Below, one piece after another: positions 25,001 through 37,587 of a DNA stretch of 64,000 nt; positions within the stretch are counted from its first letter, which is position 1, and each line of letters opens with the position of its first letter. Source of the DNA: Nephromyces sp. MM_2019. Lineage: Eukaryota; Apicomplexa; Aconoidasida; Nephromycida. Location of the stretch: contig JADHZB010001687.1 of assembly GCA_015657535.1 (NCBI GenBank), positions 25,391 to 89,390 on the forward strand, given 5' to 3'. A model generated the notes under the pieces. It saw nothing but the letters and a program-made list of their open reading frames with translations. It was not told where the DNA came from and searched no databases. A program made the position numbers and the translations under genes.

Positions 25001-28000
25001 CAAATGTATCCATTGTTACGTAGATACTCCAGGTAGAAAATTGCACTCACGCAGATACTATAGGTAGTAAATTTCGCTCACACGCACACGCTGGGTAGTA
25101 AATTGCACACACTATTTTTTTTGTTTTCTCTCTTGCTCTCAGCAAAATTTCGGCTTTTTTCCACAAAATACGATTTGGTGGGTGTCTGCCCTGGTTTTTG
25201 CTTATCTTTGACTTTCATAGCTTGCCAAATAGAGCTATATATCGTAACTTATCTACACACTATCTGCTGGTTCCAGAGGCTGAATTTTTGCCTCTTCTTT
25301 TCCTACAGGTTTGAGATAAAATTGTGTGGTTTCATAGGGGCAGACGAAAAGGTAGGAGCTATTGGCCCAGGTATGGACCTATCTTGGATACCTCAATCTG
25401 ACGGTAGCAGTGGTTCTCCCGCTGACATCTCCGACGAGGAGAAAAGGGAAGAATATGCAGACCAAATTGTCAAGGAAACAGAGGTAATTCCTATGAAATT
25501 CTTGATTTTTTTGAATATTTTCAAAAAAGTAAAAATTTATGAATAATCTTCAAAGATATATGCTACTAGTCAAATTATAGCTAAAATGGAAAATGGACAC
25601 GCGCTCAAAATAGAATGTGCATGATCTCTATATGAATTATTCATAGAATCACTACAACTAGCGTTAAATACTCCTACTACAAACACACTTTTGGCTTTTT
25701 ATTTGCAGAAGAATTGAAAATTCTTTTGCTCAATTGCAAGAATTGCTTGGTTTTTATTGAGCGAAATTTTTGCTCGTTTCCATGACGTTTATCCACTTTT
25801 TCAAAGTTTTCGGGGGAACTTAGTCGGTATTATTCCCATAAAAAAGCAAATCACCACTTTTTCTCCCTGGTTCCTCGTTTCCATAATCTTCTCACTCTTC
25901 TCCATCATTTCGTGTTTTTTCTGCTTAAAGCGTTGGCAGAGATGCTATGAAAATATTTTTTTTTTGGGGTAAATCAAAAGGGTTTGGATGAGAATTTGGT
26001 ACAGAGAGGAATTACTTTTACTTGGTGATGCATTTTCAGTGCGATTCACTGCTTTACTCTGAGATAGAAGCAATCAATCTGATAAACTCTAAATTTTGGA
26101 GCAGAAGTACACTAAAAAGCTATTCCTGCTCTATTATGGTTGGAGAGGTTCATTCTGTGTGTTTGTTTGCTTGTTATTGAATTCGTAGTTTGCCATTATT
26201 ATGGTGGATGAATTGATGATTATGCTGTCGGATGAAGACGTAGATTTGTGTGAACTGCCAACGTTTTAATAGCACATTCATGCTTGAATCTGTTTAATTT
26301 TGCCCTGGATAACACACATGCTTGAATCTCTTCGATTCAACCCTTTTTTGTTGAAATTTTTTCAAAGCCCCTTCGCCCGTAGTTTCCTGCTATCTGCTGT
26401 CTCCGAGATCCGCCTCGCCAGCAGCTTTTTCATTTGCTAAAACGCATGCACTTTTCTTTTAAGCTAATGATTATGCTTGTTCTCACTCCTTGAATTGCAG
26501 TTCGCTTCATTTTTGCTCTTTTTGAGACTATTCGTCATCTCATTTCCTCATAATTTATAGGTTTAGTGCGCGAGTACAAAGCTTAAGTTGCAGTAGTCTA
26601 AAGAATACTTTCACATATATTAGGCATAACGCGTATTTCTCTATAAATTTTACTCAAATATTTTTTTTTTCGCCAGCGTGAGATGTCTACCAACCCATCT
26701 TCCCCTTTATGGGAGGATATAAAGCCGGACCTCACCCCGTCTCATGAAGAAAAGCTCGATGGTAAATAGCCCCTCAACTCACCTCCATCCTCCTTCCCCC
26801 CTACAAAATGATGAAGATGATATGCTTAGATACGAATTATTAAATCGTTGATCTACAGGATTTTTTATTCTTCACTGGGAAATTGAAGGGTATTTCTTGT
26901 GATAGATTTACTCTAGGTATTTTACCAAGAAGGCACTAGCGCGGCAATTACTGTTGATCTTGCTTCCCTCACTATAAGCTTTAAAGCAGGAGATAGAAGC
27001 AAAGAGAAATGTCTATTAGACACTAGATATCTTCAGAAGAGAGCATATCTGCAGCACAGTAGCTAGGAATGTAATAGTAAATTTTGTTAAATGTTGAGGG
27101 TTTATCAGCGAGTACTGTTGATTATTGCGATAATGCTTGTGTGTGTAGCTGCCCATTCTTAAGTTCCTCTATTGGGTTTTTGTTGTTGCTAGGGTATCCT
27201 CGGGAATGAGCTACACGCTAGTGTATGTGTGATTTCGATTTCTGTGCTTGCTTAACTTGAATTGAGAGAATAAGAATTCTCCTTGTCCTGCTTTCTTCAC
27301 ATAAATCAACTGCTTGCTTGCAAGTTTTGCTTTTTGATTCTTTTGTTGTAGATGATAGTTTAGTCTTTGAAAAATCTTCCTTTTTTAGCATTTTTTATTT
27401 CAATCTACTCCGTAGCATTTAGATGTAATTTTAAGGAATATTCGTAGGTAAAAATTGAGATTTCGAGGTCTTGCTGCATCTTCAATATCATAATTTTTCC
27501 GCATTTTCTTCACCTTTTAAACTCTTTGTTCATCCAATTAAAGTTGCAGCCCCTTTTAAATTTGATTCCAGTCTTTCATAATACTCGAGGCTACGGCATT
27601 TTCATGAAATCATTGGTAATTCACTTTGTTATGGCAGCTCATTTTCGGAGTACCATTAACTACGGCAAACCTCGAGACCCATCAATAGATGGCTCCAGGG
27701 GTTTCATAGAGTCTTTTTTGAACAACAATGAGGCCTCCAGATTTGGCTACCAACTAGGCGATCGTTTAGAAGGCAGAGGCAAACATTACATATGGCGAGA
27801 GAACCCCTATAGGGTAGAAGTGCTCATCCCAGTAGTTCCAGGAGTAAGAGCTAAGCATGTTTACTGTCATGTAACGAAAGACTCCTTTACACTATCTATC
27901 GGAAGCAAGCCGGTAATTCTATTGCTGGCTTATTTCGTTCGTAGCTATTACTTTTATGTGTTGTTTTAGTGCGTGAAATTGCCAATTTTTTTGTGTGCTG

Positions 28001-30436
28001 TTTTACTACCTAAAATCGCCTATCCTTTCGTGTGCTGTTTAACTACCTAAAATCGACCAATTTTTTCATTTTCAATTTAGGTGTGATTTACTATTCAATA
28101 AACTTTATTTTGTGTGTGTTGGAGATTGTTTTACTCTTTTGTTAAAATTGAAAGATCTCCACTTTTTTTTTTCTTGTCATATTTTTAAAGTGGTGATATT
28201 CGGATTGGGGGTGGGCTGCGATAACGGAAAAAGCTGGGAAATTTGTAGACACCGCTAATCAAGGAGGATCTCTTCAGTGCGAGTGTATGTTAAGATATCG
28301 TCATAGCATGCATTGTAGGTGCTGTAGAAACCCCTTGAGCTAGCAAATTTACAGGATTTTCAGTTGGGTGCTTGTTGGTTGTATTCTCAGGAATATGTTA
28401 GTTTAACTATACTATTGAAGGAAGAGAAATTTCTCTTGTCTTTTTCCTAAGGTTTTCTCGCTGCTTCAAGCGATTCTTTGTTAATTTTATACTCTAAAAA
28501 AAGCGTGTAGATAATAAATTTCCCTCATCTTCTATTGCTAAAGGTTTGCTTAAGCTGACTCGTATTTACAGAGTGTGTTCTGAGAGCTTTAAGTGTTACA
28601 GAGGGGAAATTTTGATGTTTTTATCCATCACCTTCATTTCAATGGAATTTTTTTAAATGACAGTTAAAGCGACTTGGCATTGCAAAAACCAAGTAAATTT
28701 GATCCTTTGCTTCTGCAAGATTTCATGTAAAAGGATGATTAATTTGTGACTTTTTAGCTTGATTAATTGTAATTTAACGTGGTGCTTATTTAAAAATCCA
28801 TTTCTTCTCAATGGTTAGTTTCTCTCTGTGTGTTTCATCAATTTTCAGGTTTTTTTTTCATTTTTATGCTTGTATCGCTTTGATTCTGCAAGGCTGTTGC
28901 AGGGCCAAGTTTTTCCTTCTTCTACTGAATTTGATTCTACTGTAAGTCTTTTCATATAATTGTCCATAAATCAATATGTTAGGTACTTGAAGATGAACTA
29001 ATGGGAACCGTAGATCATATTTCTGGAGTCGTCTGGTCTATGAATGAAGCGGTATGTATGTGAAGAGTCAAAATTTATGTTACTAATAAACACAAATTCA
29101 GCTTTCATTGTAGTAGAAAATTTAGGAATCTTGTTGTGCATGCTCTATTATGTAGGGATAAAATTGAATCGCAAAATAACCGTTTTTTGCTTCTTGAAGA
29201 GTTGCTACAAGAAAAGATTCGTAAAAGAAACGAAGTTGTAGTAATTTATTGTAAAAAATAGACATTTTATGCCGTTTTGATGTGAACACCGCACATTTTC
29301 CATGAAGATGGTGTTCTGTCACGATTGAGTGAGAAGTATGTGGAATTATGCGAGCTAGAACCTTCAAGGTACGGAGGTCGCGCGATCTTTATTTAACTTT
29401 CACACAAGTATTGCGTATGAAAAATCACGTTATGAAGAGATTATGCTTTTTACGCCTAAAAAGTATATATAACTTATCAACAAAAAATACCCATATCTGA
29501 GTTTATGTTTGAGGCTTAGGAAAGGCTTCGATGATTAGTGATTTAAAAGTTATTGAATCGCAAGTATTGCGCCGAAAATATGTAGTAAATTTCAAAATGC
29601 AAATACAAATTAAAGGAGCCACTACTTTTGAAGCTATAGAAGTGGAAAAAGCTTTATTAATGTGAAGCTATAAGTTTTTTTGATGGTATGGGAAGAGGAA
29701 GAGCTGTTAGTTTATAAAAGTGATGCAAAACTCCAGACTGGCCTTTTATTTCTAGGCAGGACGTGGCTAAATGATAAAATTATTAGGGATTATCAAAGAT
29801 TATTTCCTTTTGTTTTGAGTTTTTTGTATCGAATTGTCTATCGTTATCCCCTTGTTTAAAAAATGATCTCACCGTGAGTACCGAATGCCAGAGACTGGAT
29901 GAAGTATCATCTTTGGTTATGCTTCCATTAGTCCCTAGGCTTGAAGTAGATTCCCATGATATCGCCCTTCCCTTCATCTTTAAGAGTGCAATTTTTGTAA
30001 GCTGAACTAATTCAGGGAAACAAAATCGCTGTTTGCAGCTTTCTCACTCTAGTATGAGGAAGTAAGACAAGAATGGCAGATGGGGACTCTTATTTCCAGA
30101 TTTACTGGTTTTTTTTGTAAGCTGCTTAACTGCTTCTTGAAATTTCTTCATTTCAAAGCTTTGATACCTCTAAGCAGGCCACTCGACTCCTCAAACTCTG
30201 ATCATTGAGATTACTACTAGGGTTTTTGCATTGTCTCTTTTGCTCTCCAAAAATTAATTGTACAGGCTACTCGGCATGCTGCCCTTACCAATGAGCAGAT
30301 AACGTCTACATCTCCTTTATTGAAGACAAAAACTGGAGATTCCTTTGAACATTGTGCAGAAAAGCCATGCATATCTGTCATCCTGTACAAGAAGTATAAT
30401 CTTCAACTTTGGGGAAGTGTGTTCAAAGAAATTTAA
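22082..30436 (+). CDS. FKBP-like domain fused to CS (p23/NudC) domain, possibly organelle-targeted
   Basis: Seven exons join with matching phases into 649 residues: 22082-23113, 24055-24197, 25309-25483, 26677-26761, 27638-27912, 28983-29051 and 30266-30436 (TAA). Residues about 286-395 look like an FKBP fold of the non-catalytic second-domain type: KKLIKAGEG, DGTMLMD, GMKFAISTMESSEEAVFIIH, then RFEIKLCGF. Active-site aromatic positions appear unconserved. An acidic linker (SDEEKREEYADQ) follows. Residues about 529-645 match a CS domain: YIW, YRVEVLIPVVPG, VLEDELMG, VVWSMNE, then CISVILYKK and LWGSVF, with about 35 extra residues between the last strands. CS domains of p23, Sgt1 and NudC work with Hsp90 or as chaperones. 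The N-terminal 280 residues hold a hydrophobic stretch at about 76-92 followed by a basic Ser/Thr-rich region, as in recessed bipartite plastid leaders (inference). The start is the first ATG of the open frame; an upstream exon is possible. Confidence 0.86.
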
Positions 30437-32019
30437 CGGCTAGATGCCGGGGTTAACAAGCCAGCGCGGCAGTCTTAACGCAATAGAAGCATGCCTTCTT
30501 TTCGTTTTGTTTATAATGAATCATAGTTGTGGTATATATATGTCTGTATTGACTTGCTTCTTTGTTGCTGTGCTATGAGTGTGCGCTAATTGATGGCTAT
30601 TTTATCTCTGCCATTACTATTGGGAAGGGGCACCCCTCCTCGGCGTTATGTTGTGCACTGGCATTCAAAGTGAGGATGTATGCACAGCTGCGTGCTTCTC
30701 CATATTCTCTATACGATTTTGTACTAAATACGCGCATTTTAGTATGGAGGTCATTGCTTGTGCGGGCACTCCATTTCATTTAGTGCAGCTTCCGCTGTTA
30801 AGTTACAGCTGCTGAGTCCAATGAAAATACTTTGTACAGAGATCGTGCTTTTTGATTTGCACTGCATATTAGTGTGATAATCCATCAAAGCGGAAGTTAT
30901 AGGAATCTACCGGCTTATCGCTAGAATATAGTCTAATGATGTTCAGGACATTCAAGTTGACAGTAGTCGACGCACTTCCTATATAGGTATAGAAAAAGTT
31001 ATTCGAAAATAGCGGAATTCAGCGCGTTCTCACATAAGAAGCTACACTCTAGGTGTGCCCGGGGTTTAGAGTGATTATCGTGGTAAGTCAGGCTTTATTG
31101 GCAAGGCATGGATATTATCGGTAAGATATCGACTTTACCGGTAAAACACGGATTTTATTGGCAAGATATTGATATGATATTGATTTTATAGGCAAGATAT
31201 TGATTTTATCGGTAAGACACGGATTTTATTGGACTCCTTAACTTTATGTTGACATTTGCTATTGTTTCCAGATGCTTCGGGCTACCAGCACAGTAATTGA
31301 GCACCCAGAGGCGACTGTCACGTCACTTTGTAGTTGTGGCATTCCCAATTCCCTCGTCGTAGAAGCAGCCCGCAGAAATCATCCTGTCCACTGCAACACT
31401 GAGCCCCTTACTCATAAAATCATTTTTTAATGCTACCTTGAGAGCTTCAAGGCGGGTAGATATATTCAGTTAAAACTGAGTCTGAAGTTTCATCTCTGTA
31501 TTGCCAAATGTCCTTTAGAGTAACTCTGTATGGCTTCGTGTGTGCTATGTGAGTAGGGATTAAGTAGCACAATGAGATCCAGCAATCGCAGGCACGCTGT
31601 GGAGCAGGACTAATGTTATCCATCGACACAACGGCAACACAAAAAAGTTAAGTAGCTGTAGCAGTCCTGTGCTCTTTTCTCTGCGCAATAACATCAATCC
31701 CGCAAGAAACCTGATCACCTGAAATACATGAATATGCACTCAAAAGCCTTATTTATATTAAAAAAAGCTTTAAGTATAAATTCTAATCTAGAAAAAACAT
31801 ATAAATAATAAGTTCATTATTTCTGCATCCTGAATTGCAGTATGTGTGCTGATAGCGAATGTTTAGTGCAATTTTCTGGAGGAGGAAAATTCCTCTACTG
31901 TGCACAACAACTTGATAAATGGCTGACATGAAACTGCTTTTGCCAGATTGGGGTGTGTGGTAGAATAGTGCTAGCTCGTTGGTATTTTTCTATCCTTGTT
32001 TCCTTGCCTGTATAATTAC
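30437..32019. other. Intergenic stretch with a tandem repeat
   Basis: Apart from the 20-bp array at 31082-31230, no gene was recognised. A minus frame at 31447-31629 ends with coding-like sequence (HTKPYRVTLKD then WQYRDE) and could be the C-terminal exon of the GOLD-like gene. The phases that I could test did not join it cleanly to the exon at 32020, so it is left unassigned. Confidence 0.4.
31082..31230. repeat. 20-bp tandem repeat, seven units
   Basis: Seven units each begin gg(t/c)aag or ggtaaa and end in tta(t/c)(t/c) or ttacc. They start at 31082 (18 bases), then run at a 20-base period, with one 31-base unit that contains an 11-base internal duplication (atattgat-atgatattgat). The consensus is close to ggtaagatattgattttatt. 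The array is not open in a way that suggests coding. It lies 650 bases past the FKBP-CS stop. Confidence 0.85.
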
Positions 32020-32520
32020 AGGCATACAAACCATCGGTATGAGCCCTCAAGAAACCAGTTGAAATATTGTGGTCACCATTATCTGCTTCATCTTCCTCTA
32101 TTGGTTCCACTGTTTAACTAGATTTATACCATTAATATTCTCTCAGCATTCTCTGTCGCCATGCTGCCGCGCTTAGAGAGAAAGGGTACACTTCATTTGG
32201 TGCCGATGGAATTCTGTATTTTCCCAATTCAAGAATCCGCTGTTTTGCCTCATGCTTGCCGCATAATTAACTACAATGTGAGACAATGCATTTTATCCCT
32301 CACATTGAGGAGAGCTCGACGGTTGATTTCGTCGTGTCACTAGCTGTAATATCATCAATCAATCTCCACCACAAGACAACAAATCCGTCTTTCAACTTGT
32401 AGTTACCTGTGAGGATTGTACCATTGGCATCGCAGGACATCCTTCCTTCCCTAAAGCTTTCAGCAAGAGAATGCCATTCCTTGTTTGGCTCAACAATATA
32501 CAGGAAAACTAAATCGTACC
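32020..32520 (-). CDS. Possible GOLD-domain protein, internal exons
   Basis: Two minus-strand exons, 32520-32341 and 32109-32020, join in phase 1 (donor gcta|gtgaca, acceptor aacag|tgg). The first reads YDLVFLYIVEPNKEWHSL, later DANGT and GFVVLWWRLIDD. The second begins with an acidic loop (IEEDEADNGDH) and then FLRAHTDGLYAC. The pattern of a beta strand ending in W.W/R, an acidic loop, then an aromatic...G.Y strand resembles GOLD domains of Sec14/patellin-type and p24 cargo proteins, which act in Golgi and endosomal trafficking. This is fold-level resemblance only. If the first exon is instead read through its donor, it stops at 32300. N-terminal exons above 32520 and the C-terminus below 32020 are not resolved. 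Confidence 0.4.
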
Positions 32521-32828
32521 CTGGATTCAGTTATGCCGTGTCAAGCGCATGCTAGACTCATGGCCCAACTTATTGTCGTGCTGGCGATTTTGCTATGTTG
32601 AACTTCCGCAGCCCAGTGGGCTGGACGCTGATATTTTCCTATAGAAACATGGCAGATGATTAAAGCAGAGAATTACACATAAAATCTGCGTACCATATCC
32701 ATGACGTTTTATTACTCTAAAATCAGCACACGCGCACACACAAACATCGCGGCGACTGACTGGGCAGGCAGCTGCGCGGCGCATAGTGCTAGGATGATAT
32801 AACTCCTTGTGTACAACTACGCTATGTC

Positions 32829-32901
32829 GGCGGCGTGGCCTAATGGATAAGGCGTTGGTCTTCGGAACCAAAGACTGTGGGTTCGAGTCCCACCGTCGTC
32901 A
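32829..32901 (+). tRNA. tRNA-Arg (anticodon UCG)
   Basis: A full cloverleaf folds without an intron. The acceptor stem GGCGGCG pairs with CGTCGTC (two G-U pairs), the D stem GCCT with AGGC, and the anticodon stem TTGGT with ACCAA around loop CTTCGGA, giving anticodon TCG for CGA codons. The T stem GTGGG/CCCAC encloses TTCGAGT. A 3' A is the likely discriminator. A run of six T at 32917-32922 is a standard RNA polymerase III terminator. The A and B boxes are intact. Confidence 0.97.
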
Positions 32902-34508
32902 TTTCCTGTTTAGTGGTTTTTTCTTTCTTTGTTAAAAGAGCCTTTGCAACGACTCCAAGGTGTTTAACCGAACCTGGAGCCCCATCTTACATTTTAGCCT
33001 TGCAGCAAAGGCCATTACACTTCTCCGTCTCGTTAACTAAATACCAGTACCACCAAGCTCAGCCATTATCGTAAACTGCGGCACTTGCTCATACTACCTG
33101 TAACGCGGACTTGCAGATTGCCTTCTACATTTTACCCTTTAATTCATGGCATTTCACTTTATTCTACCTGGTGGACAATCATTCATAGCATTAATGTTGT
33201 TTTTACCGGTAGATATACGAAATAAAAGGCTATACTATAGCTATTTTATAGCATTCAAGCTTGAAGTACATGCAATCACGAGCCCTCTACTTTTAGGCTT
33301 CCGTACATCGAAATAATAGCCGTGTACGTGGGGATCAGTTGCTAGAGCCGCCGCTGACAGAATTAAGCAACTCTACTACAGTAAAATCTATACTACTCTC
33401 AGTTAGCAAACTCCTTGAGTTCACCCTTTAACAGTTTGATATAGTTTAACCCTTCTTTAAGCCTACGGCCTATTCACACTTGAACAATGCGTGCAACCAA
33501 CGTGCCATCAAACAAGTGTTTGAAGCATGAAAATTCGTACTTATAGTGCTACCAACTGAATTACCCCCACTTTAAAGTCTCCCATTTCCTTTTCACCATA
33601 TTCCACGACATGGTCTCGTCGGTGATTTTTTTACCCAGGCATATTAATCCAATCATAGCCTACTCGCTTAAGGACTTATGTGTCGCCAGTATTTTAACAA
33701 GCGCTAGGTGATGTTAAGCATCTTATACGATCATTTTGGCTCAAGATCAAATCGTACGTGCTACTACGCTGCACAAAACGGTCAGTAAATAAGGGGTCGT
33801 GCGTATATATACATCTGCTTATTCCCTATACCAGTAGTAATATATATTTATTAGTATTAACATGATTTTCACCTTAAAGTAACAATGGTCCGTCTTGATT
33901 GGAATATTCTAATTATCTGAAGTGACGCTGAGTAGAGCCACTTACCATTACTACGAATAAAAATGCAGTGTTGGCAATTTTCTTTAAGTTCAGGAAGACA
34001 GATTAAAAATACTAGATAAACAGTAGTATCCTTAACTGCCTAACACTTACAGACACTAGCGGATCCTTAAATTCTTGTCACCAACACAACAGAAGTCGTT
34101 GAGTTCTGTATAAAGCATGGCAATTGGCGATGCTCAATAGAGAATATCATATGCAGCATAGTTAACTTAAGTGCTACAAGAGGGCGATATTGTATATTAC
34201 GGGCAGAGTTTTCAAGGACATGCGTACATGCGGGGTTATATTTAATGCAAGGTTGCAATGATACCTGGTACATGAAATCCAAGTCACTTCGTAGACATAA
34301 AACCGGCTGTATGTTTGTTTTGCCGCGTATAAAGCATCTAGCGCACCAATGTGCCGATAAAACAATCCCTAAATTTATTGCAAGGATGGAATAACGCGCG
34401 TGACGCTCCGTTGGGAGTGGTACATGCCATGAACTGTGTTTGAAGAGTCACCTGGAGGAAGCGGTCTGCATTGATAAAATTACGAACGACAAAAGCCAGC
34501 AAAAGAGC
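32902..34508. other. Intergenic stretch between two tRNA genes
   Basis: No gene, repeat or RNA structure was recognised beyond the Pol III terminator of tRNA-Arg at its left end. Short open frames on both strands (for example 34067-34541, -) are overlapping, lack motifs, and partly run into the tRNA-Lys gene. Confidence 0.5.
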
Positions 34509-34581
34509 AGCCACCAGCGGGGCTCGAACCCGCGACCACATGGTTAAGAGCCATGCGCTCTACCGACTGAGCTATAGCGGC
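34509..34581 (-). tRNA. tRNA-Lys (anticodon CUU)
   Basis: On the minus strand the acceptor stem GCCGCTA pairs with TGGTGGC, the D stem GCTC with GAGC, and the anticodon stem CATGG with CCATG around loop CTCTTAA, giving anticodon CTT for AAG codons. The T stem GCGGG/CCCGC encloses TTCGAGC, and the discriminator is T. No intron is present. T-rich stretches follow on the minus strand below 34506 and can serve as terminator. Confidence 0.97.
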
Positions 34582-37500
34582 TACGCAGGACTTCTGGCTT
34601 TGTTAAACTATTCATATCTTAAACAAGGTGCGGTGTGTACAATCGAATAATTTTGCCTATTCCATATATCAGTGCCCTCGATATCCCCGATGACTAATTT
34701 AAGACGAAAAATGCAAGCACATTCGAGTCAAAAAGAAAAGTGACAATATAAATTTAGCTTTTTTTATTATTTGACTCTCTTTCCGCACTCAATTTGTGAA
34801 GAAGCTTGCCTTGCCTACCGGAAGATGTGTAGGAAACCACTAATACGCAAACATACTTTCCTGCGTACGCCGCACCAAAGTTCATGCAGTACAGCCTGAC
34901 ATGCTTTCAGGTATATGCTGCACCACACCAGCATGAGCATGGCAATCTTTTCACTCTCCTGAACTGTCCACAATGTTTACCCCGTTTAGCTTTATGAGTT
35001 ACTGCTGCACTCGCATTTGCTTATGCCTTGTACACACTCTCTTATCCCGTTCAGTGAGAGCAATCTCATGTTCACGTTCGCCCAAGGAATTCCTCAAGCG
35101 TTGCTTAATATAAAATAAGGGTGCCTTTTCTATAACATCAGTAAACTTATCTTGCTAATATCCCACTTTGATAGTTCCCACTAGAGGCCTCAATTCACGC
35201 TTGTAGCTTCAGTTTATCCATTTAAGTAAACGAAGAAAAGAGGCGATCATTATAGCGTGCACTATAACGGTCGTGACAAACATCGCATCAGCTATGCAGA
35301 ATGCATAATAAAGGCAGAGTAAATTCATCCTCCGCTTTTGGATACCTTGCGCCTGCACATCTCTCTTGCAGTGCTGCTTATTATAATTATCTGGATAATT
35401 TCACAACTCCTACAAAGCACGCCGTCACAAACCCAAATATGCTTTTCTAGCATTACGCATGCTAAATTTATAGATGGAATACTAGCAGCTCAGGCGATTT
35501 AGCCTTTTACAGGAGTAGAGCCAGACAAAATTTGGGTAAGCTTTGCATCTATGAAGAATTTTCGATAATGCCAAAGCGGGCTATACCCATGAGTGGCTAC
35601 ATAGTGCACTCAATGGCACACGCTATTTTGTTGTGAAATAACACTGTATAATGTTAAATCGCATGGTAGATACTCCTCTTCCATGTTTTCTAGAAACTGC
35701 TGGGCGGTTCATAAATAAGCCAAGTTGCTATAGATAGCTTCATATCAAGGATTGAATTAAGAATTACTGTTTGCACGCAAGTCATATTTTACGGAGAATA
35801 AAGCTAGTAACCCAATTGGCTTAGACAGTAGTGTCATGTTGCTTAAATAATCTTAAAACCAGCTGTAGACGAATTTTTAGGGTCTTTAGGGTTTCTATTC
35901 CCATATATAATGAGCTAATTGTATTAATAACTCGAGACGCATTAAACTCAGTTATACGAGCTACTTCCATTAATATGCTTAATGAGCGCGTCGCATCTCC
36001 TAGATTACTTTGCTTTTCCGTTTGCTCAGTTTTATGATCTGCGCCTAAGTTAGTTTAACGTGCCCTACTTGTCGTAAGATCAGGTAGAAGTGTAGAAATG
36101 TATCATCAAGAAATTTTCTCATTTCACCGTCAGTTGTGTGCCGCCATGGAGGATGACCTAACAAATTCATATGCGGTAATGCAGATACTAAAATATCTTT
36201 CCCGCCCATTCTTGCATATAAATTATGGTCATAATCCATTGGGAGAGTTTTATGGAAGAAAGACTACTCAGTCAATGTTTTTAAGAGCTACAAAAGCTGA
36301 TAAACGACTTTGGCGCCACGCTCACAGAGATAGTTTCAAAATATTGGGCATCCAAAGACTACGGGACCTTGCCGTTTCAGTAAAATTCACAGCATTTTGA
36401 AACGCCAAAGGGTTTCTGCTATAGATTATCGATTCTGCAGGGACAAATATTTGCCGCATCTTCAGAAAAGTCACTGTAGTTTCAATGCCTCATAAAACTT
36501 AAAACCGATGCTGCGCCATAGTTACATGGTGAACAAACCTACTATTCCTGCCCAGCACATACCAAATTGCTGTAGTAGCTAAACAAGATTCCAATTTGTA
36601 ATTTTCTGCACTGAATCTATCATGGTATTTGAAGTTACGCAGAAGACGCTTTTAGGTCTGTAAAAAAAAGCTACATCATCAGTGTACAGATGCTCATATG
36701 GTACATACATAGCGAAAGCATGCATTCCTGAAATCCTCGCTATTCCCGCGGATGTAAGGCTTGTGAGCTGCGCGAAAAATATCTAACTTGAGGGAAGCGA
36801 TGGAAAATTGCAATTATATAATCTTTGTGGCATGCATATATTCTTTTGCTTAATCAAAAACCTTTTTTTATGTACAGCAGCAATTTCATGCTCCTCCCGT
36901 TACTGCAGGGAGCTCATGCTCATAGAATGGAGTTTTCACACCACATGGTGATAAGGAACAAAAAAAATTAATATGGAATCTGACTAGTTTATTGCGGTTG
37001 AACTCTTGCGTTATCGCATGCCTACCCACCCTTTGCTAGTAAGGCGAAGGAAACCTAAAAAAGTACTGCAAATCAATCTCTCCAGATGAAGTTGCTTATG
37101 GAGCGCAACCCTGCTACGCTTGCTTCTTCATATAAACATTCCGTTTGTTTTTAGCCATCATCTACAAAGAGTCGCTAATAGAAAAAAGTAGGATAGCACC
37201 TTGGCCAATAGTTAAACCACGTGCTTCCATTGAGCGAAGTAATCTTCAAAGTAATATTACCTTCAAAGAGCAGCTTTTTGTGATCCAAACTCATCAGGAA
37301 ATACATTCTCAATGTAAAGTATTTGTGGTAGTGTAACAAATTTAGTTCTACCTTCAACGCAGACAACAGCTGCTTTAGAGCCACGCTTTGAAGCAGAAAA
37401 TATAATCTAAATGGGATAATAGCGAAAAATGGTAATTCATTCGCCACCCTTTACCTCATTTGAACAACTCGAAGACTCCAATGTGCTAAATTTTTTTTTG

Positions 37501-37587
37501 GCGCTCATAGATTGCAACGAAGCAATACGCAGGCACAAGCATGATGTCAAGAGACACGATTAAAACTTGTAATTCGAAAGTAGGTCG
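34582..37587. other. Stretch without a recognised gene
   Basis: About 3 kb between tRNA-Lys and the small coiled-coil gene. Open frames at 36098-36400 (+, 100 codons) and 36045-36239 (-, ends near a possible donor caa|gtaggg) overlap each other, and neither shows a motif. The minus one could be an N-terminal exon of the GOLD-like gene, but no linking exons were found. Nothing else stands out. Confidence 0.45.
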
